NCBI RefSeq assembly: GCF_014898075.1
Contig: NZ_CP062976.1
Coordinates: 496,001 to 560,000, forward strand
Direction: 5' to 3'
DNA from: Neisseria yangbaofengii
GTDB lineage: Bacteria > Pseudomonadota > Gammaproteobacteria > Burkholderiales > Neisseriaceae
Length of the DNA stretch: 64,000 nt
Shown one piece after another: positions 8,464 to 17,693 of this stretch. Every line of letters starts with the position of its first letter. Positions within the stretch are counted from its first letter, which is position 1. A program made the position numbers and the translations under genes. The notes under the pieces were generated by a model. It was given only the letters and a program-made list of their open reading frames with translations. It did not search any database and was not told the origin of the DNA.

Positions 8464-9714
8464 ATGTCCGACAGACAGGCATTGATTATCGGCGCAGGAA
8501 TCGTCGGCATCAGTTGCGGACTCTATCTGCAAAAACAGGGTTACCGGGTAACGCTGGCCGATCCCGGAGGTTTGGCCGGCGGCGCATCGTATGGCAATGC
8601 GGGTGTGTTGGCAGTCAGTGAATGTCTGCCGCTGGCAACGCCCGAACTCATCCGCCAACTGCCCAAACTTTTATTGGATAAAAACAGCCCGCTGACTCTG
8701 CGTTGGTTGTATGCACCGAAAATGACGGCTTGGTTTTATCGTTTTTTAAAAGCCGCCAAACCGCAGCAAGTTGCCCGTGCGGCCGAACATTTGAGCTTGC
8801 TGCTGCAACATTCTGCTACTGCACACGATGAGTTGGCACAATGGGCGGATTGCCGGGACAGGATACGCCAAACCGGGTGGATTAAAGCATTCGAGCATGA
8901 GCATTCGTTTCAAGCAGCGAAAAGTGATTTTCGTATGATGGAAAAATATGGTGTCCGCTGCGATTATCTGAATGCTGCTGCATTGCAGGCACAGCAGCCG
9001 AATCTTGCGCCGATATTCAAACATGCAGTCAACAACAGTGATTGTCGGCAGATTATTAATCCGGGTGGTTATGTGCGGCATTTGGGTGAACATTTCCTGC
9101 AAAACGGCGGACGGCTGCTGCTGACCGAAATTGATGCGTTACAAGTGAAAAACGGTACGGTTCAGGCGGCATGCAGCCAAACCGAGCAGTATCGTGCCGA
9201 TGTGTTTGTGATTGCCGCCGGTGCCTGGTCGAAAAAACTCAGCAGCGATGTCGGAACCTATGTGCCGCTGGATACCGAACGCGGCTACCATATTGAGTTT
9301 GCGGCAGATGATACCCGATTGGCGGATGCACCGGTTTTTTGGGCGGAACAGTCGGTCGTGATGTCGCCCGGCGGCGGTAAATTGAGGGTAACCAGCAGCG
9401 TGGAATTTGCCGGCTTGCAACGCAGGGCGGATTTCAGAAAATTAACTGCTCAAATTGCCGATATACGCCGCAGCCACCGCCACTCTTTGGGCGAAGTGGT
9501 CGGGCAGTGGTTGGGTTTCAGACCTTCCATTCCTGATTCGCTGCCGGTAATCGGCAGGGCTTCGGGGGCAGACAATGCGTTTTTGGCATTCGGGCACGGC
9601 CATTTGGGTCTGACCTTGGGGCCGCTGACAGGACGCCTAATTGCCGAAATGATTGCAGGAAAAATACCGGAATGGGATTTGTCGGCGTATTCGCCTTCCC
9701 GTTTTGGCCGCTAA
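8464..9714 (+). CDS. FAD-dependent D-amino-acid dehydrogenase-like oxidoreductase
   Basis: A 416-residue DAO-superfamily flavoprotein related to DadA. The Rossmann FAD motif is at the N-terminus (IIGAGIVGISCGLYL), followed by GGASYGNAGVL, and FGHGHLGLTLGPLTGRLIAEM closes the FAD site. DadA-type enzymes deaminate D-amino acids to 2-oxo or cyclic imino acids, passing electrons to the quinone pool. The next gene is a ketimine-reductase/ornithine-cyclodeaminase homologue and the next but one is putA. A D-proline or hydroxyproline-like substrate giving pyrroline-2-carboxylate is therefore a reasonable inference, but D-alanine or others cannot be excluded. ATG 8464 follows AAGGAAAAGAGGTCAATC. Confidence 0.82.
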   Translation: MSDRQALIIGAGIVGISCGLYLQKQGYRVTLADPGGLAGGASYGNAGVLAVSECLPLATPELIRQLPKLLLDKNSPLTLRWLYAPKMTAWFYRFLKAAKPQQVARAAEHLSLLLQHSATAHDELAQWADCRDRIRQTGWIKAFEHEHSFQAAKSDFRMMEKYGVRCDYLNAAALQAQQPNLAPIFKHAVNNSDCRQIINPGGYVRHLGEHFLQNGGRLLLTEIDALQVKNGTVQAACSQTEQYRADVFVIAAGAWSKKLSSDVGTYVPLDTERGYHIEFAADDTRLADAPVFWAEQSVVMSPGGGKLRVTSSVEFAGLQRRADFRKLTAQIADIRRSHRHSLGEVVGQWLGFRPSIPDSLPVIGRASGADNAFLAFGHGHLGLTLGPLTGRLIAEMIAGKIPEWDLSAYSPSRFGR

Positions 9715-9744
9715 ATGTTTTTTAAATTTCCAAGGAAAAATACG

Positions 9745-10686
9745 ATGAAGATTTTTGACCGGACTTCTACTGCCGCCGCTATGGCGTTTGCCGGGTTGAT
9801 TGCGGCGATTAAAACCATTTTCACCGAAGGCTGCCAAGTACCGCGCCGACATATTCATGCGTTGGACAGCGATGATTCGGCAGCAACCTTGCTGATTATG
9901 CCTGCATGGCAGAAAAACCGTTATCTGGGTATCAAACACGTGACGATTTATCCTGAAAACAGTCAGAAATACGGTTTGGCGGGGTTGCATTCGACTTATA
10001 CACTGTTTGATGCGAATAATGGTGTGCCGCTGGCAGTGTTGGACGGTAATGTGATTACCTGCCGCCGTACGGCCGCCGCTTCGGCTCTGGCTGCCGACTA
10101 TCTTGCCCGAAAAGACGCTTCCAAGCTGCTGATTGTCGGATCGGGCAATGTGGCACGGGAATTGGCGCAGGCGTATGCGGCAGTACGCAAATTGTCGAGG
10201 GTGCAGATTTGGAATGTCCGCCAAGACCGTGCCGAGACATTGGCGGAAGAGCTGCGTCAGCAGGGCTTTGCGGCGGAGGCCGTTGGCAATTTGGCGGAGG
10301 CGGTAGCGGATAACGATATTATCAGTTGCGCCACATTGTCGGGGCAGCCGCTGGTTTTGCGCAAGTGGGTCAAACCGGGCAGCCATATCGATTTAATCGG
10401 CAGTTTCAAGCCGGATATGCGCGAATCCGATGATGCCATGTTTGCCGATACGTCCGTATTTGTCGATACCTCTGAGGCCTTGGACAAATCAGGCGATTTA
10501 CTCTCACCGATGGCAGCCGGCGTGTTTGCCCGGGAAAACGTACAGGCAGATTTAGAGGCTTTGTGTCAGGGCAGACATTCGGGTCGGAAATCTGATGATG
10601 AAATTACGGTTTATAAAGCAGTGGGTGCGGCTTCTGAGGATTTGGCGGCAGCGGTGCTGGTTTATGAATCGCAAAACGGAGCATAA
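9745..10686 (+). CDS. Ornithine cyclodeaminase / mu-crystallin family ketimine reductase
   Basis: A 313-residue NAD(P)-dependent enzyme of the OCD/CRYM family, which includes ornithine cyclodeaminase, pyrroline-2-carboxylate reductase and alanine dehydrogenase. Visible are ITCRRTAAASALAADYLA (substrate-binding Arg region), the nucleotide-binding LLIVGSGNVARELA (about residue 131) and DLIGSFKPDMRE. I use MKIFDR (AAGGA nine bases upstream) rather than the ATG at 9715, which nearly abuts the previous stop. It is 30 bp after the dadA-like gene and surely in its operon. Reduction of pyrroline-2-carboxylate to L-proline would feed PutA, encoded next; this is inference from order. Confidence 0.82.
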   Translation: MKIFDRTSTAAAMAFAGLIAAIKTIFTEGCQVPRRHIHALDSDDSAATLLIMPAWQKNRYLGIKHVTIYPENSQKYGLAGLHSTYTLFDANNGVPLAVLDGNVITCRRTAAASALAADYLARKDASKLLIVGSGNVARELAQAYAAVRKLSRVQIWNVRQDRAETLAEELRQQGFAAEAVGNLAEAVADNDIISCATLSGQPLVLRKWVKPGSHIDLIGSFKPDMRESDDAMFADTSVFVDTSEALDKSGDLLSPMAAGVFARENVQADLEALCQGRHSGRKSDDEITVYKAVGAASEDLAAAVLVYESQNGA

Positions 10687-10961
10687 GGCCGTCTGAAAAC
10701 GAACGTCATGCATTTCTTAAAGCGAAATATGGTTGGCAGTGTGGTAGAAAGTTTAGCGGCCATATTTTGGGAAACATCAGTCGTGTAGTGTCGTGTAAGC
10801 AATTTTATGCTGTTATTCGCCGTTTTTTTGATGATAGTTAACTTAAATCAAAAAATAATAAGAAAATCGCTTTCATTTGCATTAAAATGTCAAAGTCCGG
10901 TCGCTTGGCGGCTGCCTTTAAAAAATCAAGCATTTTAATTTTGTTCAGGAGAAACCCTATT
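10687..10961. other. Gap before putA
   Basis: Opens with an AG-type DUS (AGGCCGTCTGAAAAC, 10686) directly after the ornithine cyclodeaminase-like gene. The rest is AT-rich with no gene; a putA promoter probably lies in 10790-10900. Confidence 0.4.
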
Positions 10962-13900
10962 ATGTTCCACTTTGCCCATCAGCAACAAAGCGCTTTGCGC
11001 GATGCGGTAACCCGTGCCTACCGTCGTGATGAAATCGAAGCCGTGCAGGATATGCTGCAACAGGCGCAGATGACGGATGAAGAGCGTCGTGCCGCTGATG
11101 GTTTGGCGCGCCGTTTGGTCACGCAGGTGCGGACGAGCCGTACTAAGGCCAGCGGCGTAGATGCGCTGATGCACGAGTTTTCGCTGTCGAGCGAGGAGGG
11201 TGTGGCGCTGATGTGTCTGGCGGAGGCGTTGCTGCGGATTCCGGATAAGGCAACCCGGGATAAATTGATTGCCGACAAACTTTCAGACGGCAACTGGAAA
11301 CAGCATCTTAACAACAGCCCGTCTTTATTTGTCAATGCGGCGGCGTGGGGTTTGTTGGTAACGGGTAAGCTGACGGTGAAAAGTGACGAACAAACCCTCG
11401 GTGCGGCGCTGACCCGCATGATGGGCAAGGGCGGTGCGCCGTTAATCCGCAAGGGCGTGGATTATGCGATGCGGCTGCTGGGTAAGCAGTTTGTTACCGG
11501 ACAGACGATTGAAGAAGCGCTGCAAAACGGCAAAGAGCGTGAAAAAATGGGTTACCGTTTTTCGTTCGATATGTTGGGCGAGGCGGCTTATACGCAGGCG
11601 GATGCCGACCGTTATTACCAAGACTATATCAATGCGATTCACGCCATCGGCAAAGATGCGGGTGCGGCGGGCGTGTATGAAGGCAACGGTATTTCGGTGA
11701 AACTGTCTGCCATCCACCCCCGCTATGTGCGTGCGCAGCACAAGAGGGTGATGGAGGAATTGCTGCCCCGCCTCAAAGCGCTGTATCTCTTGGGCAAACA
11801 ATACAATATCGGTATCAATATCGATGCCGAAGAGGCCAACCGTTTGGAACTGTCGCTGGATTTGATGGAAGCGTTGGTGTCCGATCCGGATTTGGCAGGT
11901 TACAACGGCATTGGTTTTGTGGTGCAGGCATATCAGAAACGCTGTCCGTTTGTGATTGATTATCTGATTGATCTGGCTCGCCGCAACAATCAGAAACTGA
12001 TGATTCGTCTGGTTAAAGGCGCATATTGGGACAGCGAAATCAAATGGGCGCAGGTGGACGGCTTGAACGGCTATCCGACCTACACCCGCAAAGTACATAC
12101 CGATATTTCCTACCTTGCCTGCGCCCGCAAACTGCTGGCGGCGCAAGATGCCGTGTTCCCGCAGTTTGCCACCCACAATGCCTACACGCTGGCGGCGATT
12201 TACCAAATGGGCAAAGGCAAGGATTTTGAACACCAATGTCTGCACGGCATGGGCGAAACCCTATACGACCAAGTGGTCGGCGAGAAAAACCTCGGCCGCA
12301 GAGTGCGGATTTATGCGCCGGTCGGAACGCATGAAACGCTGCTGGCGTATCTGGTGCGCCGACTGCTCGAAAACGGGGCAAACTCTTCGTTTGTCAATCA
12401 AATCGTTGATGAAAAAATCAGCATTGACGAATTAATCCGCAGCCCGTTTGACACAGTGGCGGAACAAGGTATCCACCTGCATCCGGCGTTGCCGCTGCCG
12501 AGGGATTTATACGGCAAAGGCCGTCTGAATTCGCAAGGTTTGGATTTGAGCAACGAACATATCCTACAGACATTGCAGGAACAGATGAACCAAGCGGCGC
12601 AACAGCATTTTCAGACGGCCTCTCTGGTGAACGGCGAAAGCCGCAGCGTTACTGCCGGACAGCCGGTACGCAATCCGGCGGATCACAGCGATGTGGTCGG
12701 CACGGTCAGCTTTGCCGATGCCGCTTTGGCGCACGAAGCCGTTGCCGCCGCCGTTGCCGCCCAACCGCAATGGAACGCAACGCCTGCCGCCGAACGTGCC
12801 GCCTGCCTGCGCCGCATTGCCGATTTGTTTGAACAGAATATGCCGGTGCTGATGATGCTGGCGGTGCGAGAAGCGGGCAAAACGCTCAACAACGCCATTG
12901 CCGAAGTGCGGGAAGCCGTCGATTTCTGCCGCTATTATGCCGACGAAGCCGAGCAGACTCTGCCGCAAAACAGCCAAAGTCTGGGTACGGTTGCCGCCAT
13001 CAGCCCGTGGAACTTCCCGTTGGCAATTTTCACCGGCGAAGTCGTGTCCGCACTGGCCGCAGGCAATACCGTGGTTGCCAAACCCGCCGAACAAACCAGC
13101 CTGATTGCCGCCTACGCCGTATCCTTAATGCACCAAGCCGGCATTCCGGCCGCCGCATTGCAGCTGGTGTTGGGCGCAGGCGATGTCGGTGCCGCATTGA
13201 CGCAGGACGAACGCATCGGCGGCGTGATTTTCACCGGTTCGACCGAAGTAGCACGCCTGATTAACCAAACCTTGGCCAAACGTGCCGACCAGCCGGTATT
13301 GATTGCCGAAACCGGCGGCCAAAACGCCATGATTGTCGATTCCACCGCCTTGGCCGAACAAGTGTGCGCCGATGTACTGAATTCCGCCTTCGATTCGGCC
13401 GGCCAACGCTGTTCCGCCCTGCGGATTTTATGCGTACAAGAAGACGTTGCCGACCACATGATCGGCATGATTAAAGGCGCAATGAACGAACTGAATGTCG
13501 GCAACCCGCGCTGCCTGACCACCGATGTCGGCCCGGTAATCGATGCCGAAGCGCAGCAAAATTTGGCGGCACACATTGCCAAAATGAAAACCGCTGCCAA
13601 GGCATACCACGAAATCAGGCCGTCTGAAAACGTTGATGCGGCACAATCCACCTTTATTGCGCCGGTGTTGTTTGAGCTGAACAACCTCAACGAATTGCAA
13701 CGGGAAGTGTTCGGCCCGGTATTGCACGTTATCCGCTACCGTGCCGACCAACTCGACAACCTGATCGACCAAATCAACAGCAAAGGCTATGCCCTCACAC
13801 ACGGCATACACAGCCGTATCGATGCCACCATCGACCATATCCGCAGCCGTATCGAAGCCGGTAACGTTTACGTAAACCGCAACATCGTCGGCGCAGTTGT

Positions 13901-14570
13901 CGGCGTACAACCGTTCGGCGGCCACGGCTTGTCAGGCACCGGCCCGAAAGCCGGCGGCCCGTTCTACCTGCAACGCCTGAGCCGTCTGCAAGAATGGGTT
14001 ATGCCGACCCTGAGTAAAATCGGTCAGGCAGACCAAACCGCCCTAAAACGCCTGGAAGACGTGTTGCACAGCCTGCCATTGTCGGCAGACGAACAAAAAG
14101 CCGCCGCAGCCGCATTGGGTCAGGCACGAATCCGCACCCTGCGCCAAGCCCAAAGCATATTGAGCGGCCCGACCGGCGAACGCAACATCCTGAGCTGGCA
14201 TGCCCCGAAACGGGTGTGGGTATATGGCGGCACACTGGCACAAGCCTTTACCGCACTGACCTACCTTGCCGCCGCAGGCGTGATGACCGTAGTCGGCAGC
14301 GACAGCCCGTTGGCCGAACATGCCGACAAACTGAACGGCTTATTGCTCGTCAGCGCCCAACCGCAGCAAGCCGGTATCAGCCACATCGCCGCACTTGAAA
14401 CCCTGCCGGTTGCAATCAAACAAACCGCCGCCGCCACCGACGGCCCGCTGATTCGAATCCTGCCGTCTGAAAACGGCTTGGACATCGTGCAGGTGTTTGA
14501 AGAAATCTCATGCAGCATCAACACCACCGCCGCCGGCGGTAATGCCAGCCTGATGGCGATGTCGGATTAA
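10962..14570 (+). CDS. putA: Bifunctional proline dehydrogenase / P5C dehydrogenase PutA
   Basis: A 1202-residue enzyme that oxidises L-proline to glutamate through pyrroline-5-carboxylate with internal channelling. Order: helical arm domain; FAD-binding proline dehydrogenase barrel (DAEEANRLELSLDLMEAL about 288, RLVKGAYWDSEIKWAQ about 348, APVGTHETLLAYLVRRLLE); aldehyde dehydrogenase (ISPWNFPLAIFTGEV about 680, ETGGQNAM about 782, catalytic Cys in SAGQRCSALR about 817, PFGGHGLSGTGPKAGG); and a C-terminal ALDH-superfamily-like domain. It lacks the N-terminal ribbon-helix-helix of E. coli PutA, so it does not repress itself that way. I use MFHFAH at 10962, preceded by CAGGAGAAACCC. DUS copies lie inside the gene at about 12516 and 13617. 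Confidence 0.97.
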   Translation: MFHFAHQQQSALRDAVTRAYRRDEIEAVQDMLQQAQMTDEERRAADGLARRLVTQVRTSRTKASGVDALMHEFSLSSEEGVALMCLAEALLRIPDKATRDKLIADKLSDGNWKQHLNNSPSLFVNAAAWGLLVTGKLTVKSDEQTLGAALTRMMGKGGAPLIRKGVDYAMRLLGKQFVTGQTIEEALQNGKEREKMGYRFSFDMLGEAAYTQADADRYYQDYINAIHAIGKDAGAAGVYEGNGISVKLSAIHPRYVRAQHKRVMEELLPRLKALYLLGKQYNIGINIDAEEANRLELSLDLMEALVSDPDLAGYNGIGFVVQAYQKRCPFVIDYLIDLARRNNQKLMIRLVKGAYWDSEIKWAQVDGLNGYPTYTRKVHTDISYLACARKLLAAQDAVFPQFATHNAYTLAAIYQMGKGKDFEHQCLHGMGETLYDQVVGEKNLGRRVRIYAPVGTHETLLAYLVRRLLENGANSSFVNQIVDEKISIDELIRSPFDTVAEQGIHLHPALPLPRDLYGKGRLNSQGLDLSNEHILQTLQEQMNQAAQQHFQTASLVNGESRSVTAGQPVRNPADHSDVVGTVSFADAALAHEAVAAAVAAQPQWNATPAAERAACLRRIADLFEQNMPVLMMLAVREAGKTLNNAIAEVREAVDFCRYYADEAEQTLPQNSQSLGTVAAISPWNFPLAIFTGEVVSALAAGNTVVAKPAEQTSLIAAYAVSLMHQAGIPAAALQLVLGAGDVGAALTQDERIGGVIFTGSTEVARLINQTLAKRADQPVLIAETGGQNAMIVDSTALAEQVCADVLNSAFDSAGQRCSALRILCVQEDVADHMIGMIKGAMNELNVGNPRCLTTDVGPVIDAEAQQNLAAHIAKMKTAAKAYHEIRPSENVDAAQSTFIAPVLFELNNLNELQREVFGPVLHVIRYRADQLDNLIDQINSKGYALTHGIHSRIDATIDHIRSRIEAGNVYVNRNIVGAVVGVQPFGGHGLSGTGPKAGGPFYLQRLSRLQEWVMPTLSKIGQADQTALKRLEDVLHSLPLSADEQKAAAAALGQARIRTLRQAQSILSGPTGERNILSWHAPKRVWVYGGTLAQAFTALTYLAAAGVMTVVGSDSPLAEHADKLNGLLLVSAQPQQAGISHIAALETLPVAIKQTAAATDGPLIRILPSENGLDIVQVFEEISCSINTTAAGGNASLMAMSD

Positions 14571-14583
14571 TTTTATAAACGTT

Positions 14584-14626
14584 AAGGCCGTCTGAAAGAT
14601 TGGGGGAACAGCCTTTCAGACGGCCT
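14584..14626 (+). terminator. putA DUS terminator
   Basis: AAGGCCGTCTGAAAG and CTTTCAGACGGCCT pair around a short loop, 14 bp after the putA stop. AG-type DUS, as in most of the flanking chromosome. Confidence 0.8.
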
Positions 14627-14634
14627 GAGAACTT

Positions 14635-14837
14635 TTCGGGATGCGGCAAAGCGTGGGCTGGGTTTGGGCTATGTGCCACAAGATATGGTGGAAGGCGAAC
14701 TGGCTCGGGGCGAGCTTATTCAGGTGTTGCAACCCTTTAGCCATACGTTCACTGGCTTTCACCTGTATTACCCACACCGCAATGTGTCTTATGCCTTAAG
14801 GTGCGTGATTGATTATTTGAAGGTGTGGCCTGTGTAA
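14635..14837 (+). pseudogene. 3' fragment of lysR, exact copy of 23158-23349
   Basis: 192 bp (14635-14826) match 23158-23349 without a visible difference and encode the last 63 or so residues of the LysR regulator at 22473-23351, ending DYLKV and then WPV and a stop. There is no start codon or DNA-binding domain. The fragment begins immediately after the putA terminator and is followed by the first island-type module, so it marks the left edge of the accessory region. Confidence 0.92.
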
Positions 14838-14838
14838 A

Positions 14839-14948
14839 ATGCCGTCTGAAAATTGGTTTCAGACGGCATTTATCATTTAAAAAACTTTCAAAAAACCGCC
14901 CGCTCTTTTTAACAAGCGGTCAAAAACCGCCAATTTTCTGCCAAAAAC
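14839..14948. terminator. Composite module A: AT-DUS hairpin plus Pasteurellaceae-type USS
   Basis: ATGCCGTCTGAA (14839) and TTCAGACGGCAT (14858) form a hairpin, followed by TTATCATTTAAAAAACTTTC, then ACCGCCCGCT...AACAAGCGGT, itself a weak inverted repeat ending in the 9-mer ACAAGCGGT at 14912-14920 with CAAAAACCGCCAATTTTCTG behind it. Convergent genes end on both sides. Confidence 0.75.
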
Positions 14949-14954
14949 TACCCG

Positions 14955-15827
14955 CTACGCTGAAATTTTTTCCCGTAAAAACGCCACCATACTCTGCACC
15001 GTCGGCACGGCTCCGCGATTTTTGTAGTACACGGCGTACAGCGGTACGCTTTGGATTTCCCATTCAGGCAAAATCTGCACCATATTTGGCAAAATCATCG
15101 TATCAAAAATTGGCAGCAGGGCAATGCCAGTAGCGTCGGTGACCATTTTGCCGAGAAAATTGGCATCGTTACTGCTGATACTGCTGTGTGGCTGGATATG
15201 CACTTGATGTCCTTTGTGGCTAAATTGCCATTCTATGCCGTCATATTTATACAATAGCGAATGCTGGTGCAATTCGTGCGGACTGTTGGGCGTGCCGTGT
15301 TTTTGCAGATAATCTTGATGGGCGAACAAGCCGAATTTAATCTCAGTCAGCTTGCGGGCGACCACATTTTCATCGTCAATCACGCCGACCCGCAGGGCAA
15401 TATCCACGCCTTCGTGGATCATATTCACCCGCTTGTTGTTGATTTCCACGGCAAGGCGGACACCAGGATAGCGTTCACGATACTCAGCCAAATGGTGCAT
15501 CAAAATACCCCTGCCGATTTCGGTGGACACCGACATTCGCAATAAACCGCTCGGCTCGCTTAAGCGTTGTTGCACGCTGTCTAAGGCAAGCTGTGCCGCC
15601 TGCATCATCTCTTTGGCTTTTAGGTAAAACTGTTCGCCCACTTCATTTAGCACCACGCCTTTTTTACTTCTGCCGATTAACGCCGTGCCGAGATTTTTTT
15701 CCAGTTCGCTGATACGGCGGCTTAGGCGGGATTTGGGAATGGCGGTAATCTCTTCGGCTTTGCTAAAACTACCCGCCTGCACCACGGTAACAAACAGGCT
15801 GATGTCGTTTAAATTCACATTGTTCAT
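14955..15827 (-). CDS. LysR-family transcriptional regulator
   Basis: A 290-residue LysR protein. The N-terminal winged helix-turn-helix (about 1-65: FVTVVQAGSFSKAEEITAIP, SRLSRRISELEKNLGTALI) is followed by a linker helix and a periplasmic-binding-like effector domain (about 90-290: VDIALRVGVIDDENVVARKL). It diverges from the pirin gene at 15978 across 150 bp, the usual arrangement of a LysR regulator and its target. Effector unknown. ATG 15827 is the only sensible start; the next possible Met would cut into the DNA-binding domain. Confidence 0.9.
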   Translation of the reverse strand: MNNVNLNDISLFVTVVQAGSFSKAEEITAIPKSRLSRRISELEKNLGTALIGRSKKGVVLNEVGEQFYLKAKEMMQAAQLALDSVQQRLSEPSGLLRMSVSTEIGRGILMHHLAEYRERYPGVRLAVEINNKRVNMIHEGVDIALRVGVIDDENVVARKLTEIKFGLFAHQDYLQKHGTPNSPHELHQHSLLYKYDGIEWQFSHKGHQVHIQPHSSISSNDANFLGKMVTDATGIALLPIFDTMILPNMVQILPEWEIQSVPLYAVYYKNRGAVPTVQSMVAFLREKISA

Positions 15828-15977
15828 ATTTCATAACCTATTTTTGCAACATAATGTTTGAGATTTGTATCTTGTTGCGTTTTTATTAAATTATATAATA
15901 CGAACATCTTAACGGCAAAGCGATAAACAGCGATTTATCGTTTTGTTTTCAACAATTTGTAACTGCAAGGAAAAACG

Positions 15978-16697
15978 ATGAAAACCATTTATCACGCCGC
16001 AGACACTCGGGGCAACGCCAACCATGGCTGGCTCAAAAGCCGTCATACTTTCAGTTTCGCCGATTATTACAATCCGGAACGGATGAATTTCGGCGTATTG
16101 CGAGTGATTAACGATGACCACGTTGAAGGCAGTATGGGCTTTGACACGCACCCGCACAACAATATGGAAATTATCTCTATTCCATTAAGCGGAAACCTTG
16201 CCCACAAAGACAGTATGGGCAACGGCAGCATCATCAAAAACGGCGAAATCCAAGTGATGTCGGCAGGCACTGGCATTACCCACAGCGAAATGAACCCGAA
16301 TGCGGATATGCCCGTTCAACTCCTGCAAATTTGGGTGTTCCCAAAAACCCGCAACGTAACCCCACGCTACCAGCAAATCAGCCTTGCCGAGAACGCCAAG
16401 CCGAACGGCTTTCAGCAAATCCTCTCGCCCAACGCCGACGACGAAGGCGTATGGATTCACCAAGACGCTTGGTTTAATCTGGCAAAATGGGACAAAGGCA
16501 CCAGCGGGCAATACCGCCTGCACGACAGCAAAAACGGCGTGTATGTTTTTGTTATCAAAGGAAAAGTACAAATCGGCGAGCAAACCTTAAACCAACGGGA
16601 CGGGCTGGGCGTATGGGACACCGATCGCTTTGAGCTGACCGCCAGCGAAAATGCCGAAATCTTGTTGATGGAAGTGCCGATGAGTTTGAATGCTTAA
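15978..16697 (+). CDS. Pirin family protein (YhaK/YhhW type)
   Basis: A 239-residue bicupin-fold cytosolic protein. The N-terminal cupin carries the metal ligands in THPHNNMEIISIPLSG (about 56-71) and GTGITHSEMN (about 95-105), the two His, His, Glu set of pirins. The start MKTIYHAADTRGNANHGWLK and HTFSFADYYNPERMNFGVLR are typical of YhaK/YhhW proteins, some of which have quercetinase activity and some of which respond to redox or acid stress. ATG 15978 has AAGGAAAAACG upstream. Probably controlled by the divergent LysR gene. A second, more distant pirin is at 34317-35189. Confidence 0.9.
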   Translation: MKTIYHAADTRGNANHGWLKSRHTFSFADYYNPERMNFGVLRVINDDHVEGSMGFDTHPHNNMEIISIPLSGNLAHKDSMGNGSIIKNGEIQVMSAGTGITHSEMNPNADMPVQLLQIWVFPKTRNVTPRYQQISLAENAKPNGFQQILSPNADDEGVWIHQDAWFNLAKWDKGTSGQYRLHDSKNGVYVFVIKGKVQIGEQTLNQRDGLGVWDTDRFELTASENAEILLMEVPMSLNA

Positions 16698-16705
16698 CTG
16701 TTTAA

Positions 16706-16786
16706 ATGCCGTCTGAAAATCGGTTCAGACGGCATTTATCATTTCAAAAACTTAGAAAAAACCGCCCGCTCTTTTTAACACGCGGT
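16706..16786. terminator. Composite module B: AT-DUS hairpin plus degenerate USS
   Basis: ATGCCGTCTGAA (16706) with TTCAGACGGCAT (16724), then CATTTCAAAAACTTAGAAAA, ACCGCCCGCTCTTTTTAACA and CGCGGTCAG. The USS core is ACACGCGGT (16778-16786), one base off ACAAGCGGT. The rest of this 289-bp gap (16787-16986) has no gene. Confidence 0.65.
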
Positions 16787-16986
16787 CAGTTTTTATGGAT
16801 TTTCTGTGAGAAAACCAGCTATTCACCACTTAATAAAGTTCATCATAAGCATCTACAATGTAGCTTGAATATGCATAAGTGGCACTGGTGTTTAAGGCGA
16901 TTGCTGTGCCGAAATACAGCTGTCGTATTGAGCTGGTGGATAGTTCTTCCTCGGAGGATTTGATACAAAAACTTAATTTTGGTTTT

Positions 16987-17538
16987 TTATGCGTAATGTG
17001 TTGCGATTTTTAACATCAAATCCCAGTCTGCAAACACTTGTTTAATCGGGATTTGTTCATCACGCTCCCAATAATAACGTGCGCTATTAAGCAACAATTT
17101 TGCAAACATTTCGCCAATAAAATCCCAATTTTGATCAGCCTGTTGTGCTTGAGCGTATTGAATAAACCGTTGTTTTATCATATTTTCTATCTCTGCAAAG
17201 ACATTCAAACTTCGGCTATTGATACGCCACAACGTCAAAATAAAATGGCGTTTAGAAAACATCGTTGAGTTACTTTGCTGGATTAAATCTTGGAAGTTGT
17301 TGCTAAAATAGTTGTTAAGCATTTGTTCGTATTCATTTTTCAAGCGATCAGCCAATGATTTTGCTAAGCCTTGTTTACCATAATAGTATTTGTAAAACGT
17401 GTTGCGATTAACATTGGCACGCTTGATAATGGCTTGTGTGGTGATTTCATCAAAATCCATTTCTTGCATCAGCTCAATAAACGCCGTTTCAATTGCCAAT
17501 AACGTGCGTTCTGCCCGTGGATCTAATGATGTACTCAT
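16987..17538 (-). CDS. TetR-family transcriptional regulator
   Basis: A 183-residue TetR/AcrR-type repressor. The N-terminal helix-turn-helix (about 10-55) includes TLLAIETAFIELMQEMDFDE and QAIIKRANVNRNTFYKYYYG; the rest is the helical ligand-binding and dimerisation domain. It is divergent from the GXWXG/DUF4334 gene at 17694, whose promoter gap holds a 6-bp-arm palindrome (CAGACA/TGTCTG, 17568-17592), a plausible operator. ATG 17538 is preceded by CGGAGTAATTATT. The coding text is AT-rich compared with the flanks. Confidence 0.88.
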   Translation of the reverse strand: MSTSLDPRAERTLLAIETAFIELMQEMDFDEITTQAIIKRANVNRNTFYKYYYGKQGLAKSLADRLKNEYEQMLNNYFSNNFQDLIQQSNSTMFSKRHFILTLWRINSRSLNVFAEIENMIKQRFIQYAQAQQADQNWDFIGEMFAKLLLNSARYYWERDEQIPIKQVFADWDLMLKIATHYA

Positions 17539-17567
17539 AATAATTACTCCGTTGTTACTAATCTATT

Positions 17568-17592
17568 CAGACAAAATCGTCAAATCTGTCTG
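17568..17592. promoter_or_regulatory. Candidate TetR operator
   Basis: Inverted repeat CAGACA-N13-TGTCTG in the divergent gap between the TetR gene and the DUF4334 gene, with a further TTTGTCTAATTTTG at 17605-17618. Assignment rests on position only. Confidence 0.4.
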
Positions 17593-17693
17593 TGTTATGG
17601 GACACTTTGTCTAATTTTGCCTGTATTCAGCCGATAAAAAGTTTAATAAACTACGCACATCTTTTCGACAACAGCAAATAAGCGAGTAAAACG

